From positions 1-64,000 of the forward strand of contig PUQB01000603.1 of NCBI GenBank assembly GCA_003024785.1: a stretch of DNA of 64,000 nucleotides. The letters are read 5' to 3'. The notes beneath the pieces were generated by a model. The model did not search any database. It was not told the origin of the DNA and saw only the letters and a list, made by a program, of their open reading frames with translations. Below are positions 1 through 12,099 of the stretch, piece by piece; the first letter of the stretch is position 1, and each line of letters starts with the position of its first letter. A program made the translations under genes and the position numbers. Origin of the DNA: Selaginella tamariscina (taxonomy: Eukaryota > Streptophyta > Lycopodiopsida > Selaginellales > Selaginellaceae).

Positions 1-790
1 TTTGAGGAGGCCTTGCAGTTTAGTTGGCAGCGAGTGGTTTCATGGTCGTCTTCGCGACTTCTCCTTCGGTTTTGGTGGTAATTCAGGTGGCTACAATAAT
101 CAACCTATAGGTTGCATGGACTTACAGTCTACCGTGCATGAGGCTAGGGATACCCTTACAAAATTAAGGTACGGTAGCTAAGTTTAACTTGGTCTATGGG
201 CATGATAACTTGTTGGTTCTCTTGGTGCTGCAAAGCTCTAAGAAGAAGTCAAAGAAGCCAAACCCTCTGGCGTTGACGAACACGATCCTTGTCGATACTG
301 CCGATCGTTTTCAGGAAGCTTGGTAAGGAAGTACTTTGCTTTGTCTAGATAGCCTAATGGAAGTTTGTACAGATGATGATTCAATCAAAGAGTGTTCGAC
401 TCATGCAGCTTTTGATCGAGTGTCTCAGTAGACATGGCGACCTTGTCTAGGATATTGGTTCTGGAACTGGATCATCGTTGTTAGCTGCTGTCAAGCTCGG
501 AAAGAATATTATAGGAACCGAGAAGAGTTTCAAACTCTCTAGGTTGGCAACAAACAAGATTGCAACAACATTCGACTAGAGGAATACCAACATAGACACC
601 TCCATATCCAAGCCTAGCTAGTGGTTTGAGAACTGCAGCTTTGCTTAAGATGAAGAAGAAACTTTAGCTAGTGTGTATTGAGTAATAAATTAAACTAATA
701 TAAAAAAGAATAAGGTAGAAATACAATAGTTTTACTAGAAAAAAACTTTTCTAACTGAGGCCAATACTGCTAACCCGAAAGAATATTCTA
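1..790 (+). pseudogene. Decayed DNA methylase-like gene, copy 1 (3' part; window starts inside it)
   Basis: No open frame is long, but joined frames read KFEEALQ and, around 410-530, LMQLLIECLSRHGDLV, an in-frame TAG, then DIGSGTGSSLLAAVKLG and IIGTEKSFKLSRLA. This matches the C-terminal S-adenosylmethionine-binding motif I of beta-class N6-adenine/N4-cytosine DNA methylases (family pattern: D-x-F-x-G-S-G-T, then L-G-R-x-x-I-G-x-E). The block is a diverged duplicate of 9778-10560, with homology running to about 790. The TAG before DIGSG is shared by both copies, so the stop predates the duplication or lies at an unrecognised splice junction. The 5' part, with motif IV, is outside the window. 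No function is expected. The family assignment is by motif and motif order only. Confidence 0.55.
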
Positions 791-2604
791 GAATATTCTA
801 GAATATTTGAGCCCAGGCCCCAGGCCCAAGCCTCCAAAATGGTTGCACTCCTTTGTGGTTGCTAGGTGTTTAAATGGATAATGTGTCTTAGTTCAACATA
901 ATGAACTAAATATCTTATTCATGTTGAGGAGATCTATTGAATTATGAGATATAATTGAAACATGAAGTTAGTGTGGCACTTCAGTGTCATGATAATATTA
1001 GTGTGAAAATAATATCTTACTAAATCAGTTATATGAACCAGACATTAGTTCATGATTCCTCTTAGTCTCTAAACAGTTCCTCAGATACTGTCGTAACAAT
1101 ATTATTTCCATCTCAAAACTAAAATTCAGTTCATGTAAACTAAGACCATGTCTATATTATAGCTGTAGCATTTCGATAAATTGATATGATTGTAAATTTA
1201 TATTTACTAGTATAACAACTAGTTGGTAAGCTTAGGATTTGAATGTTAAAACGATCATTATCCATTCGAGAGTATCAATATCAAAATTAATTGTTTATAG
1301 AATAAGGATTAGTTTCAAAAGATATTTATCAAAAACACTAATTGCTCCAATTAGTGAAAATGCTATACTTCGGTTTAGTGTTAATAAACATTTACATAAT
1401 TAGTTTGAGAGTTGGATATGAATATAATGTTATGAAGGCATGCAATATTTTGAGTTCAGGGAGACTCTTATTGTGAAAACTAAGTTTTAAAATTTGGTAT
1501 TTTAAACTTAGCAAGATGAGAGTTAGGAATTGTTGAATGGCATTTAGTATGTTGTACTCTTTGGGAATGAGTATAATGAGAGTAACAATTAAGAGACGTG
1601 TTATATAAAGGTTGTCGATTAAGGCACTAAGATGGGTTGAATTTCCTGGTTTCCACATTGGTTTGTAAGAAAGGTATGTTAGCTTATGTGGTCCCTGAAT
1701 TAATTAGTGTTATGAAAGAGTACATAGTCGGTTGCGAAAAGTGAATATTATTGCCATTACACTTGGTAGTAGATTTGACCTGAATTTAATTCCCATTGGG
1801 AATGAAGTTATGTTAATGACACATCAAGTGGATGGGCTAATTTCAAGTTGGCATGACCTTGTTGTATACATGTGTACAGCTATGTGCCTCTATGATTGCC
1901 TCTGGCCAGATTGACATGTTTACAAAGAATAGGGTTTCGAGATAAGTAATCTAGCATTGGAAAAGAGCTTGATTCCGATAAAAGTCTTATACCTAGTCTG
2001 GCACAACTATATACTAAAGGGGGATAGGTATAGTAGCAGACCCTTATGAAAAAGGGTAATGAAAAACACCGAGGGATGCAGAAATGTAAAGTTATAATAT
2101 TGTAACATATGGAGATGTGGGACCATTGGAAAATCAAAAAAATGCAAAGGTGTTTGGTCAAACATTTGAGAAGTGCTTGTTATGCGCTAGATGACAGAGG
2201 TCGTCAACATCGTTTAATATAAAGGAATAAAGCAAGTCTTTATTTCTTATTAACCAAGGGATTGACAACAACACTAACTAGAGGCCTTTAATATAAATTC
2301 TAGTTATGTAAAGAAATTAACCATTGTATTGTGTGCGTCGAGTGACAGACTTTCCAAACGTGCAAAAGGTCTCCAAGTGACTTCATGTCACAGTGGTGCC
2401 TCCGACAACTGGGTTTACGATTTAGTGAATGACGGTTCTGAAGTACTTGGCTTTGCATAATGCAAGGGGGTAATAAAGTTTATGTGAACTTTTGGCTGAC
2501 TCCACATAGAGTGATATGTTAGTTTTGGTTAATTTTCTCTAACATTATCTAGTCTTGGAGTTGGACATCAACGAGGACGTTGACATTTTCAAAGGCAGGG
2601 AGTG
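791..2604. other. AT-rich stretch without a recognisable gene
   Basis: Reading frames are short and show no family motif. The copy-1 homology fades near 790, close to three overlapping AGAATATTCT units (780-806). The last 15 bases (about 2590-2604, AAAGGCAGGGAGTG) are purine-rich and abut a TGTTATAG start. They look like the polypurine tract of a plus-strand LTR retrotransposon whose pol remnant would lie in 1700-2590, but I cannot identify pol motifs there. Confidence 0.4.
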
Positions 2605-4728
2605 TGTTATAGTTTTTACTATGACTCCTCTTTACTTTGAACGTTGACTATTATTACCTACTGTACTATGTTGACAAGCCCTAGATATAGTGAGAAATAG
2701 CCCTACTTAGTGCACTTAGGTGTTTAGGGGTAGTCCGGCTGGCTGTCCTTAGATATTGCAAGAAACTCTAAGCGAAGATAGCACTTACCTTCTAGAAAAC
2801 TCTTACCCTCATTTTCTATGTCTCGTTTGGGTTAATAGTTAGTTCCAGTGAGATGGGCAATACCCCTAGGTTTGATATTAGGTTAGGGTTTAGGGGTTGA
2901 TGGATAACTCACCAAGTATATTCCCTCTGGGAATGAGATTCCATGCTAGCCCACTTAAGTAAACAGGAAAACAGGGGGGCCTCTGTCACATAAATAAGGT
3001 AGAGTATGTAGAAGTGAGGGTTCCTGGGTTCATGACTAAGCTCGTTACTCTTTCCTGGTGCAAGTTCTAGCTTGTGTTATTAAGGCACAACCCTCTGTTG
3101 TGCTGCCCTAACTTCCAGATGACAGGGGTACCCTTAACGTTGGCGAATCCATGCCTGGGAGATCTTGTTGGAATGCACATTCCAAGATGCAGGGTTGAGG
3201 CTTATCTCCAGCCTCCTCCTCCACGTCATGCCAAGTGTAGCACTCACAGCCAAGCAAGGCACAGTGTCCTTGTCCAACTGTGTTTAACAAGTTCACATTA
3301 CCTAGTTCCTGAGGGTTCACTAAGGGGTTCTAGAGTTGGCATTTAGGAGCCACGTTTGTGGCACTTTGTGCAACTCTTGAATCTAAGGGCTATGGCATGA
3401 TAGCCCACATTGTGGAAGGCAGTGTCACATGGAGATGTCACACTAAGCTAGACGTCATGCGATACAATGCCTGAGGCATGCTCTCTAAGGTTGTATCTAG
3501 GTTTGTCGCCAAGGGGTTGGATACTCTAACAAACAAGCATGCTTGTGCTTGCATTAGGGTGCTAAGCCTTGAGCATCCGCTCAAGGGAGGTTAGGTTTGG
3601 GTCGTCAGGGACTCCGCAAGCCAGATGTGGTGCTTCTCAAGAAGCTACAGTGGTCGCTAGGACGCTGTTGAGTGCGTCCAACCCCGGGGGTCCAGCCCGC
3701 AAGCTGGGCCTTACCTTAGAAGTAATGGAAGGTATTGGATGGCCTCTACCCAGACGCCGCGAGGGCCCGTGTACAGGTAGGGGGAGTTCTACTGAGAAGA
3801 CTTGGCAGAGAGTGTTGCGGGGCCCAGGAGTAGGGCAAGTGGGGAATGCTCGTTTGTAAGGTGAATGGAAGGAAAATGGATATAGATATATATTGCCTGT
3901 CCGAGTATAAACTATCTCCGACAGAGGAGCATGATATAAGACGCAGACTTGACTCCTAAAGACCCCGACCCACTACCCGCCTTCTTGCTTATATAGTGGG
4001 TTACCTACCGCTAGACCCTAGCTACAGGTGGCCCTCCCACTGGTCTGTCTGTGATAGAGTCCTGCCTGTCACATTTATGCGCCTCCCCATGCGTGTTGTC
4101 CTTCGTATCCTGGGTAGTTGGTCCGGACAATCGGATCTATGTCTAGTTATGTCGTCGCCTGACATTGGTCGTTATCAGTTCATACCTAAAGTACCTCTAT
4201 CATCCGACGCTTTGTTCGTTGCTCGTCCGCGATGGTGGATGTCCCCGCTGGCTGGCCGTGTGACGGTGTCGGACCACCGTCAACCAGGTCTCGTAACTAG
4301 GTGTGCTTTGACACACTTGGCTAGAGGAGTGTTCTCCTTGGAATCTAAGAGTTGAACAACCTAAGCTTGTTAGCAGAAGCCCTTTTGTGAGGCACTCGCA
4401 AGGTCATGTACTTAGGGTTATCCAAACCTAGCTTTAGGGAGTTTGCTTAGCAGAACACTCATGTCCGCATATGGCGCACATGTCCTCACTAAGTATTAGC
4501 CCTAGGTCTAGGGTATGACTTGGCCACTCAAACCCTTAGGGTTTAGTCGTGGTTCAGGTACCCCTTGTCGCCCTAAAGGGTTGTACTTCCAAATGAGGGT
4601 GATTCCTCAAGGGTTAAGTGACGATGCCTTGGCTCAGTCACGGGGTATGTGTGAGACATATCTCCTTTGTGGGGTTAGGGCATGCCTGTCTAGGTCTACT
4701 AGGATAGGATCCTAAAGTCTACCCGGGT
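2605..4728 (+). repeat. Left arm of a ~2-kb inverted repeat, LTR-like
   Basis: This arm starts TGTTATAGTTTTTACTAT just after a purine tract and is the diverged reverse complement of 6504-8555. Matching landmarks include the AACAGGG/CCTCTGTCACATAAATAAGGTA block near 2970-3000 (reverse complement near 8270-8310), the GAGGCTTATCTCCAGCCTCCTCC region near 3200, and the segment containing AACCCTTAGGGTTTAG near 4530. The arm ends abruptly at CTACCCGGGT where a chromovirus LTR begins. Relative to the other arm it contains one extra 689-bp block (3598-4286). The TG start and adjacent purine tract suggest a long LTR in plus orientation. No coding capacity was recognised. Confidence 0.65.
3598..4286 (-). 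mobile_element. Solo LTR of the E1 family, inserted in the left inverted-repeat arm
   Basis: The block runs TGGGTCGTCAGGG to CCGTCAACCA and is homologous to 12100-12768 and to 39979-40174 plus 53143-53566. The opposite arm lacks it: there the flanking sequence closes up near 7575-7590 (GAGACC, TTAC, CTCCCTTGAG). The empty site is therefore visible inside the window. Flanks on the filled side are GGTT and GGTC, a plausible degraded target duplication. On the minus strand a TATATAAGC box lies near 3990, in the part conserved among all copies, so the LTR reads leftward. Confidence 0.6.
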
Positions 4729-5106
4729 TGTTACGACCTTGTGTAAAGGGCAAAACATTTAGAACAAGGGGGAACCTTTGAGCTGAAAGGAGGAGATTGT
4801 ATTCAAGAAAGAAATAAATACAAAATGAACACAAGGCCAAAGATTGGTGTTGAATGATTTTGAGAAACCTAGAATTTGAACCATGTTTATATATATGATG
4901 TCCTGAGATTGTGTGGTCCACAATTGGTCTGGAATATGTGGTCCACAACTGGTCTGGAACATGCGTATGAATATATGATTTGTTGTTGATGGTGTAATTC
5001 AGCATCCAGGATCATATGGACAAGTTGGCTAACACATATGTGTGTTAGCGGAAAGGTCTTGGGTTTAAGTCCTGTGAAAGGCAAAAAATAACCCATGATC
5101 TTTACA
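4729..5106 (-). repeat. LTR of a truncated E5-type chromovirus
   Basis: About 378 bp running TGTTACGACCTTGTG to GATCTTTACA. It is homologous to the two LTRs of E5 (44718-45093 and 50808-51177). On the minus strand it starts TGTAAAGATCATGGG, and a purine tract (complement of CTATCCCCCCCTTC, 5107-5120) lies immediately inside it. It is therefore the 3' LTR of a minus-strand element. Confidence 0.8.
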
Positions 5107-6503
5107 CTATCCCCCCCCTTCAAGATGAGTAGTAGGCTCCCAAGTGCGTTCGCTGGGCAGATAACCAACCTAGTCCGATTATCTGCCCAGTCCACAAAAT
5201 ATCCCAAGTGCATTCGTTGGGTGGATAACCAACCTAGTCCGATTATCCACCCAATCCACAAAATAGTGAAACTTGATAGTCTAACTTGTCACAGGGACGT
5301 GTGGTTGGCTAATGATGCCGGGTGAGCAGGAAGGAGATCGACCCAATCATCTTGCAGATGAGAAATGAAATACCAGAGATATTGTTCCAAAGTTTGAATC
5401 GTGCTGCAGGAAGGAGATCGACCCAATCATCTTGCAGATAAGAAATGAAACACTGAAGATATTGTTCCAAAGTTTGAATCGTGCGCTTCCGTTTGATCAT
5501 TTGTTTCAGAATGATGTGCAGCAGGAAGGAGATCGACCCTAAAACCTTACAACAGGCCAAAAGACAACGAGTTGACATCAAGAGCTTCATATCAAGCTCG
5601 AATTTTGACTACAGCCCATCGATACGGACGATGGTAAGAAGAAGTTATTCTTTTCCTTCGTTCAATGAATTCTAGACCCTCGCCAAGAGGGTATAGAGTT
5701 CGATGATTGGCTACAGGGCTTTTCCATGGAAGAGGAGTGTCACCGATTCGTAATGTCAAAGGACACGAAGATTTCAGATAAACAACCAATCGACCCAATC
5801 ATCTTACAGATGAGAATTGAAACACCAAAGATATTGTTCCAAAGTCTGAATCGTGCGCTTTGTTTGGTCATCTGTTTCATAATGATGTGCAATAGACAGC
5901 TTTTCGGTGAATCTCCGCCAGAATGCCGAAGTGAAATGGGGACCTCGATTAGTGACAAGTTCATTAGGAAGACTATGAAGACGGAACACCTCCCGATACA
6001 CTAGATCTGCAGCATTAGGACCCTAACATGTCTTGTTACAAGGAACAAAGTGTGCCATCTTAAAGAATCGATCAATAATGACTAAACAACATCAAATCCT
6101 CTAGAAGGCGGTAAATCAGTGAGGAAATCCATAGTGATGGAGGACCATGGCTACTGAGCAATAGGAAGAGGCTGTAATAGTCCAACCGGTCAATGACGAG
6201 GAAGCTTTGTACGCTGGCATGTGTCACAAGATTACACAAATTTCTCAGCATACATGCATAGCCGAGACCACCATAACACATGTTGTACCAACTCAATCGT
6301 CTTTCGAATACCAAAATGTCCCGCAACTATATTGTCATGGCAATGTTGAACAGCTCGCAACCTCAGTCCTCTATCCGGAACATAGATTTGATGTGGTGGT
6401 ACAGCAACCCATTATGAAGATGGAAAGCAGCATAATCTCGTAGTTGTGACCCTGAAGACAATGGCTGAACTTGTCGAACATGTGCAAAGATATCATGAGC
6501 AAG
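5107..6503 (-). pseudogene. Truncated E5-type pol remnant (integrase region) with tandem microduplications
   Basis: On the minus strand, fragments read VTNRGPHFTSAFW (integrase core, second catalytic Asp) and QTLEQYL (around the catalytic Glu). They align with E5 positions 46500-47600. The stretch around GAAGGAGATCGACCCAAT is repeated at about 5329, 5407, 5524 and 5789, where the complete element has it once (46852), so the integrase region has expanded by local duplication. Near 5130-5260 the chromodomain-end sequence is also duplicated with altered spacers. The element stops near 6503, where the right inverted-repeat arm resumes. Gag, protease and reverse transcriptase are absent. It is dead. 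Confidence 0.7.
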
Positions 6504-8555
6504 GGTTAAAACTCTGACACTAAGAGTCTAACTCAGAGCCCCAATTAGGCAGAAGATTTAGAGTCCTACCCTAAGTCCCCTAGAATGACCATCTCCTGAA
6601 CCCTAAAGGATAACCCGAGTAGACTTTTAGGATCTTGTCCCAGTAGACCTAAACAAGATCATGTCCTAACCTCATCAAGAAGATGTGCCTTGCACATACC
6701 CTGTGATAGAGCTAAGGCATCGTCACTTACCCCTTGAAGAATCACCCTCATCTAGGAGTACAACCTCTTTAGGGCAACAAGGGGTACCTTAAACCATGGC
6801 TAAGCCCTAAGGGTTTGAGTGGCCAAGTCATACCCTAGACCTAGGGCTAGTACTTAGTAAGGACATGAGTGTGCACCGTAGGTGGACACGAGTGTTCTGC
6901 TAAGCAAACTCCCTAAGGCTAAGTTTGCTTAACTAAACCCCTCAATCACATGTGTATAGCCAAGCGTGTCAAAGTTGTAACCCGAAGGGCCAACATGTAG
7001 CTGCCAAGTGGCCCCTGTGTGAGCAATGCTAAGTCTTCTAAGATAACCCTAAGAGTTTAACTCAGAGGCAGAAGATTTAAAGTCCTGCCTTAAGTCCCCT
7101 AGAATGACCATCCCTTTAACCCTGAGAATAACCCAAGTAGACTTTTAGGATCTTGTCCTAGTAGACCTAAATAGGCTCTATGCCCTAACCTCATCAAGGA
7201 GATGTGCCTTGCACATACCCCCGTGACAAAGCTAAGGCATCGTCACTTACCCTTTAAGGAATCACCCTCATTTAGGAGTACAAACCCCTTTAGGGCGACA
7301 AAGGTACCTTGAACCACGGCTAAGCCCTAAGGGTTTGAGTGGCCAAGCCATACCCTAGACCTAGGGGTAGTACTTAGTCAGGACACGAGTGTGTACCGTA
7401 GGTGGACACAAGTGTTCTACTAAGCAGACTTCCTAAGGTTAAGTTTGGATAACCCTAAGTACATGACCTTGCGAGTGCCTTACGAAAGGGCTCCTGCTAA
7501 CAAGCTTAGGTTGTTCAACTAGATTCCAAGGAGAACACTCCCCTAGCCAAGTGTACTAAAGCACACCTAGTTACGAGACCTTACCTCCCTTGAGTGAATG
7601 CCCAAGGCTTAGCACCCTAGTGCAAGCACAAGCATGCCTGTTTGCTACAGTATACAACCCCTTGGCGACAAACCCAAGACACAACCCCAAAGAGCATGCC
7701 TCGGGCATTGTATCGCGTGATGTCTAGCCCAGTGTCACATCTTCATGTGACACTGCCTTCCACAATGTGGGCTATCATGCCATAGCCCTTAGATTCAAGA
7801 GTTGCACCAAGTGCCACAAACGTGGCTCCTAAATGCCAACTCTAGAACCCCTAAGTGAACCCTCAAGAACTAGGTAACGTGAACCTGTCAAACAAGATCC
7901 CACCCACAGTTGTACAAGGACACGGATGTGCCTTGCTTGGCCACTGTCAAACAAGATCCCACGCCCACAGTTGTACAAGGACACGGATGTGCCTTGCTTG
8001 GCCATGAGTGCTACACCTAGCTTGACGTGGAGGAGGAGGCTAGAGATAAGCCTCAACCTTTGCCTCTTGGAATGTGCATTCCAACAAGACCTTTCAAGCA
8101 TGGATTCGCCAACGTTAAGGGTGAGATACCTCGAAGGTGGGACGTACCCATGTCATCTGGAAGTTAGGGCGGCACAATAGAGGGTTGTGCCTTAACGACA
8201 TAAGTTAAGCTTGCACTAGGAGAAGAGTAACAAGCTCAGTCATGAACCTAGGAACCCTCCTCCTACTACTACCTTATTTATGTGATAGAGCCCCCTCCCT
8301 GTTTCTTATTTACATAAGGGCTGGCACAGAATCTCATTCTCATAAGGAATATACTTGGTGAGTTATCCATCGACCCCTAAACCCTAACATGTCAACCCCT
8401 AGGTTTTTCTAAACATAGACACCCATACCATCATTAGATATCCAAGTGCACTAAGCAGGCTTGTTTCTTCTACACCTAGGGCTTATCAACATAGTACAAT
8501 AGGTAACAATAGTCAACATCCAAAGTAAAAGGGAGTTATAGTAAAAACTATGACA
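6504..8555 (-). repeat. Right arm of the ~2-kb inverted repeat
   Basis: Read on the minus strand it starts TGTCATAGTTTTTACTAT at 8555 and parallels 2605-4728. It lacks the 689-bp solo LTR of the other arm. It also contains an internal direct duplication (6520-6930 against 7040-7460), and a segment at 6928-7020 is inverted relative to 8575-8680. At its inner end it extends about 125 bp beyond the point where the left arm is cut by the E5-type insertion. No gene is recognised. Confidence 0.65.
6520..7460. repeat. Direct duplication of ~410 bp, about 510 bp apart
   Basis: The segments from ACTCAGAG...TCCCCTAGAATGACCATC to GGTGGACACGAGTGTTCTGC occur at about 6530-6930 and again at about 7042-7445, with roughly 85-90 percent identity by eye. 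The left arm has one equivalent (4440-4728), so the duplication happened in the right arm after the arms formed. Confidence 0.65.
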
Positions 8556-8745
8556 CTTAGGTTTATTTTGGTCACTTGTAGCCACGTGTTGGCCCTTCAA
8601 GTTAAAACTCTGACATGCTTGGCTATACACATATGATTGAGGGGTTTAGTTAAGCAAGGACAAGTCCGCCAATCTTAGTGGTGTGAGCTTTACTCAAAAT
8701 TCATCCCCTGATGAAAATTGAACCTAGGACCACTCCAATACCAAA

Positions 8746-8897
8746 TGTCATAACCTTTCCTTCTCCTCATATGCCAACTAGACAAAGGGCCAATTGGTAT
8801 TTATGAGAGGGCCCCTGGTCATGATGACTCAATTACACTTGAGTCTTTTTGCCCACATATCCCACAATCTTTACTTAGGTAGGTTAGAACTATGACA
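8746..8897 (-). mobile_element. Short LTR-like element S, copy 1
   Basis: The 152-bp block TGTCATAACC to CTATGACA has inverted TGTCA/TGACA ends and is homologous to 27612-27775. Conserved interior: CCAATTGGTATTTATGAGAGG and CATGATGACTCAATTAC. This copy shows no obvious target duplication, unlike the second one. Its size and TG...CA ends fit a solo LTR of a very small (TRIM-like) element. Confidence 0.55.
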
Positions 8898-8919
8898 TTC
8901 ATGAGTTGGTTTGACAAGA

Positions 8920-10560
8920 TGTGAACTTGGAGCAAGTGCTTGGTCTTTCAGCCCTTCCATGACTGCGTACGATTCACTTATTTGATGCAGTTGAATGAAT
9001 TTTTGGAGCGTGAGGAGTCTGTGGGTCATATGATATGGAGGTAAGCTTTCATTCCAGCATTGTTATTGACTAACTTTGTGTTACAAGCTCATACTAGCAA
9101 AGAAAATGGCTCTGTCTTAGGTGATGAAGCTGTGGACAGATCATACAAGTGAGCCTCACATGTGGTCAAAGAGCAGAGGAGCTCTAACACCATTCCAATG
9201 TGAACATGTTCCATTTTGGCTTGATTGTCCTTCACAACATCCACCGACTTGGGAGAGCTCATTGTTCGATGTGCATACCAATGATCTTCCAGGGATTGTT
9301 TGGGAGCCAGATGAAGTCGAGGCTATCAAGAAGAGCAAGATGAAGAAGATGGTGCATAAGACATCGACACCAGCAAAGGCATCAGGAGTGGGACCAAGCT
9401 CTTCTACAACACCTCCGCTGGCAATCGACTTTACACTCAATGAAGTGCAGCCACTTGTAGCTAGTTTGGACATCAAGGACGACCTGATGACCTTCATCCT
9501 GACACTAGCTACATCCCGTGGATCCTATGACCTAGCTATGTGCGATATGGAGAAGATGAGCAGATCTTTCTTCGATCCTGGTGCTTCCTAGACAAAGGTG
9601 TACACCAAGCTCTGACAATAGGTTGAAAAAACTACACACGGCTAAGTCACAAACGCTTTTCCAGGAATTGGCAAGTGAATACGTCTTCAACCTCGTCATC
9701 CTTGACTTGCCGAATGAGCTTGTATATGGAGGTGTAGCATCAACAAGGATGTTGTGCATCTAGATCTAGTGAAGTTTGAGGAGGCCTTGCAGTTCAATGG
9801 AATGCACTTGGCAGCGAGTGGTGTCATGGTCGTCTTCATGACTTCTCCTTCGGTTTCAACAGTAATTTAGGCAGCTACAGTAATCAACCTGGAGGTTGCA
9901 GGGACTTACAGGGTCTACCGTGCACAAGGCTGGGGATACTGTGACAAAATTAAGGTAAGCTCGCTTTTCAAGTTCAAGTTTAACTTGGTTTACGTGGCAG
10001 AATAACTTGTTAGTTCTCTTGGTGCTACAAAGCTTTGAGAAAAAGTCGAAGAATCCAAACCCTCTAGCGTTGACGAACACGATCCTTGTTGATATTGCCG
10101 ATCGTTTTCAGGAAGCTTGATAAGGAAGTACTTTGTTTGTCTATCCTAATGGAAGTTTGTATAGGATGATGGTTCAATTGAAGAGTGTTTTACTCATGCA
10201 GCTTTTGATCGAGTGTCTCAGTAGACCTAATGACCTTGTCTAGGATATTGGTTCGGAATCAGATCATTGTTGTTAGTTGCTGTCAAGCTCAGAGGAAATA
10301 TTGTAGAACCAAGAAGAGTTTTAAACTCTCTAGGTTGGCAACAAACAAGCTCGCGAAGAACATTTGACATACCAACTCAGACACTTCCACATCCAAGCCT
10401 AGCTAGTGGTTCGAGAACTACAGCTTTGTTAAGATGAAAAAGAAACTTTATCTAGTGTGGATTGAGTAATAAGTTAAACTAATAAAAAAAAATAAGGTAA
10501 AAATACAACTATTTTACTTTGGAAAAAAAAAATGTTGACTAAGGCCAAAACTGTTGACCC
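8920..10560 (+). pseudogene. Decayed DNA methylase-like gene, copy 2 (beta-class N4/N6 motif order)
   Basis: A candidate exon at about 8960-9040 (FHDCVRFTYLMQLNEFLERE) ends in a GTAAGC donor. A TTAG acceptor near 9120 opens a 156-codon stretch to 9591 containing a Lys/Ser/Thr-rich linker. At about 9684-9722 another frame reads VFNLVILDLPNEL, resembling motif IV (DPPY-like, here DLPN). DLVKFEEALQFNGMHLAASG and VMVVF follow, like the LKPGG-x-L-V-V-F strand of the family. At about 10230-10320 comes a degraded DIGSG motif I region. Motif IV before motif I is the beta-class order. The known reaction of that family is transfer of methyl from S-adenosylmethionine to an exocyclic amino group of A or C in DNA. 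Frameshifts and stops make this copy inactive. It could be a duplicated host gene or cargo of an unrecognised mobile element. Confidence 0.5.
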
Positions 10561-11099
10561 AAAGGAATATTTGAGCGAATGGCGGCACTTAGTAAAGTCC
10601 ACAGCTGTAAGTTGCATCCATTTATTCTTAAAAGAAAATAAATTAATTAGCAAATTTAATATATTAAGCAACATCTTGTACAATCTGCTTCAAATCAATA
10701 CTAATATCTCTCTGAATCAATACTAATATCTCTCTCTCAATTAGTTTTTTTTTTTGGAACCAGAAATTTACCTGGTAATTTCAATTGTTCACCACAGGTC
10801 ACCATTTATATTACGGTTACTTTGAGTGGTGACATTTTGAAGAGTATAGACAGCACCACATGCTTTGTTGTCAGGGAAAGGACATACTACCAGAATTTGT
10901 GTTATATAATTGAACAGTAATACGATTCTGATGTAGAACATATATACGCAAGATAAGCAAGATATGCACATAGTTTTACCACAACCTTGTTGTTTACATA
11001 AATGCTCTAGATGCATGTAGTTTTACTAATTTTTTAAAATTAATAAGCTAGAGAAGTTATTTACATTCTGTGAAATTAATCTTTAATAAAAGTTTAAAA
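10561..11099. other. No feature seen
   Basis: AT-rich sequence with a T9 run near 10745 and short frames only. Homology to the left methylase copy ends at its start. Confidence 0.4.
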
Positions 11100-12099
11100 A
11101 AAAAACATTTTTTTTCAATATAAACGATGCCTGCAACTCTAATAATAGTACCCATATAAATAGGTTTCATAATTGTATTATACATGTTCACTTTGATGGG
11201 ATTAACTATTTAATAAATAGTTTTCTATTTACCTAGTTATTATCTTTAACATAATGAGTTTATTTTTAAACTTTTAAGTTTGAATCTAATTAATTAATAA
11301 TTCTTTAACTTAATTGTATTTTTAACATGGTGATTTTATTCTTAAATTAAACTCTTAACTTAGTGAATTTATCCTTAATTTACACCCTTGACTTCTTAAG
11401 TTTATAAGTTTATTTTAAAGTTGACCGTTAGATGAGATATGATATCAATAATCATAATTGGATGAGTAAGAAATCAATGGTGAGATAAGGCATCTATGAC
11501 ACATGCAAACACATGCAATATAAACTTATTAATTGTATCCTAAGGCTTATTATAATGAGTTTATCCTTAAACTTACTCATACTTGGGCTTAACTATTTAA
11601 TAAAAATTATTATTTTTAATTTAATAAATTTATCCTTAAGTTAAATTTTTAACTCAATTGTTATTTTTAATTTGGTGAATTTATTATTAATTAAATAATT
11701 ATTATCCTTAGTCTTATAATATTCAACTTAAGTTAGGCCCTGAACCCAATTATTTTCTTTTGAACTTAATATAAGTTGGACCTTTAACCTAATTATTACC
11801 TTTAACTTAATTGTTATCCTTAACCAATCTTATGAATTTAAGATAACCAATGAATTGGGTTAGGGAAAAATTCCATATAATGATTATTTTAAATTCTATT
11901 CAAATGGTAGGATAACCACTGATAAAGAGTTGATAACAAACACACACAAAATAAATTTATTATATAAAACTAGTACACATGCTTAAAGTTGATGGGCTTA
12001 ATTATTTATAATAATTTATTAAATAATTAATCCTTAGCCCAATTCTTATCCTTAATCTAATGAGTTTTTACATAAATTAAATGTTTAACCAGTTATTAT
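11100..12099. repeat. Degenerate AT-rich minisatellite, left flank of E1
   Basis: Variants of CCTTAACTTAATTGTTATC, TTAGTGAGTTTATCCTTAAG and TTAAACCCTTAAC recur every 40-60 bp with poor conservation. The same pattern resumes at 53567-55480, so the tract was probably continuous before E1 inserted. Confidence 0.6.

Noticed and set aside
1..790. Assigning the methylase-like block to a DIRS-type retrotransposon (which can carry a methylase)
   Set aside because: No tyrosine recombinase, reverse transcriptase or split repeats were seen nearby, and an intron is present in copy 2.
3569..4355. Two plus-strand open frames of 96 and 119 codons
   Set aside because: They fall in the E1-type solo LTR, which is GC-richer here. 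The homologous copies at 12.1-12.8 kb and 39.98-53.57 kb do not preserve the frames.
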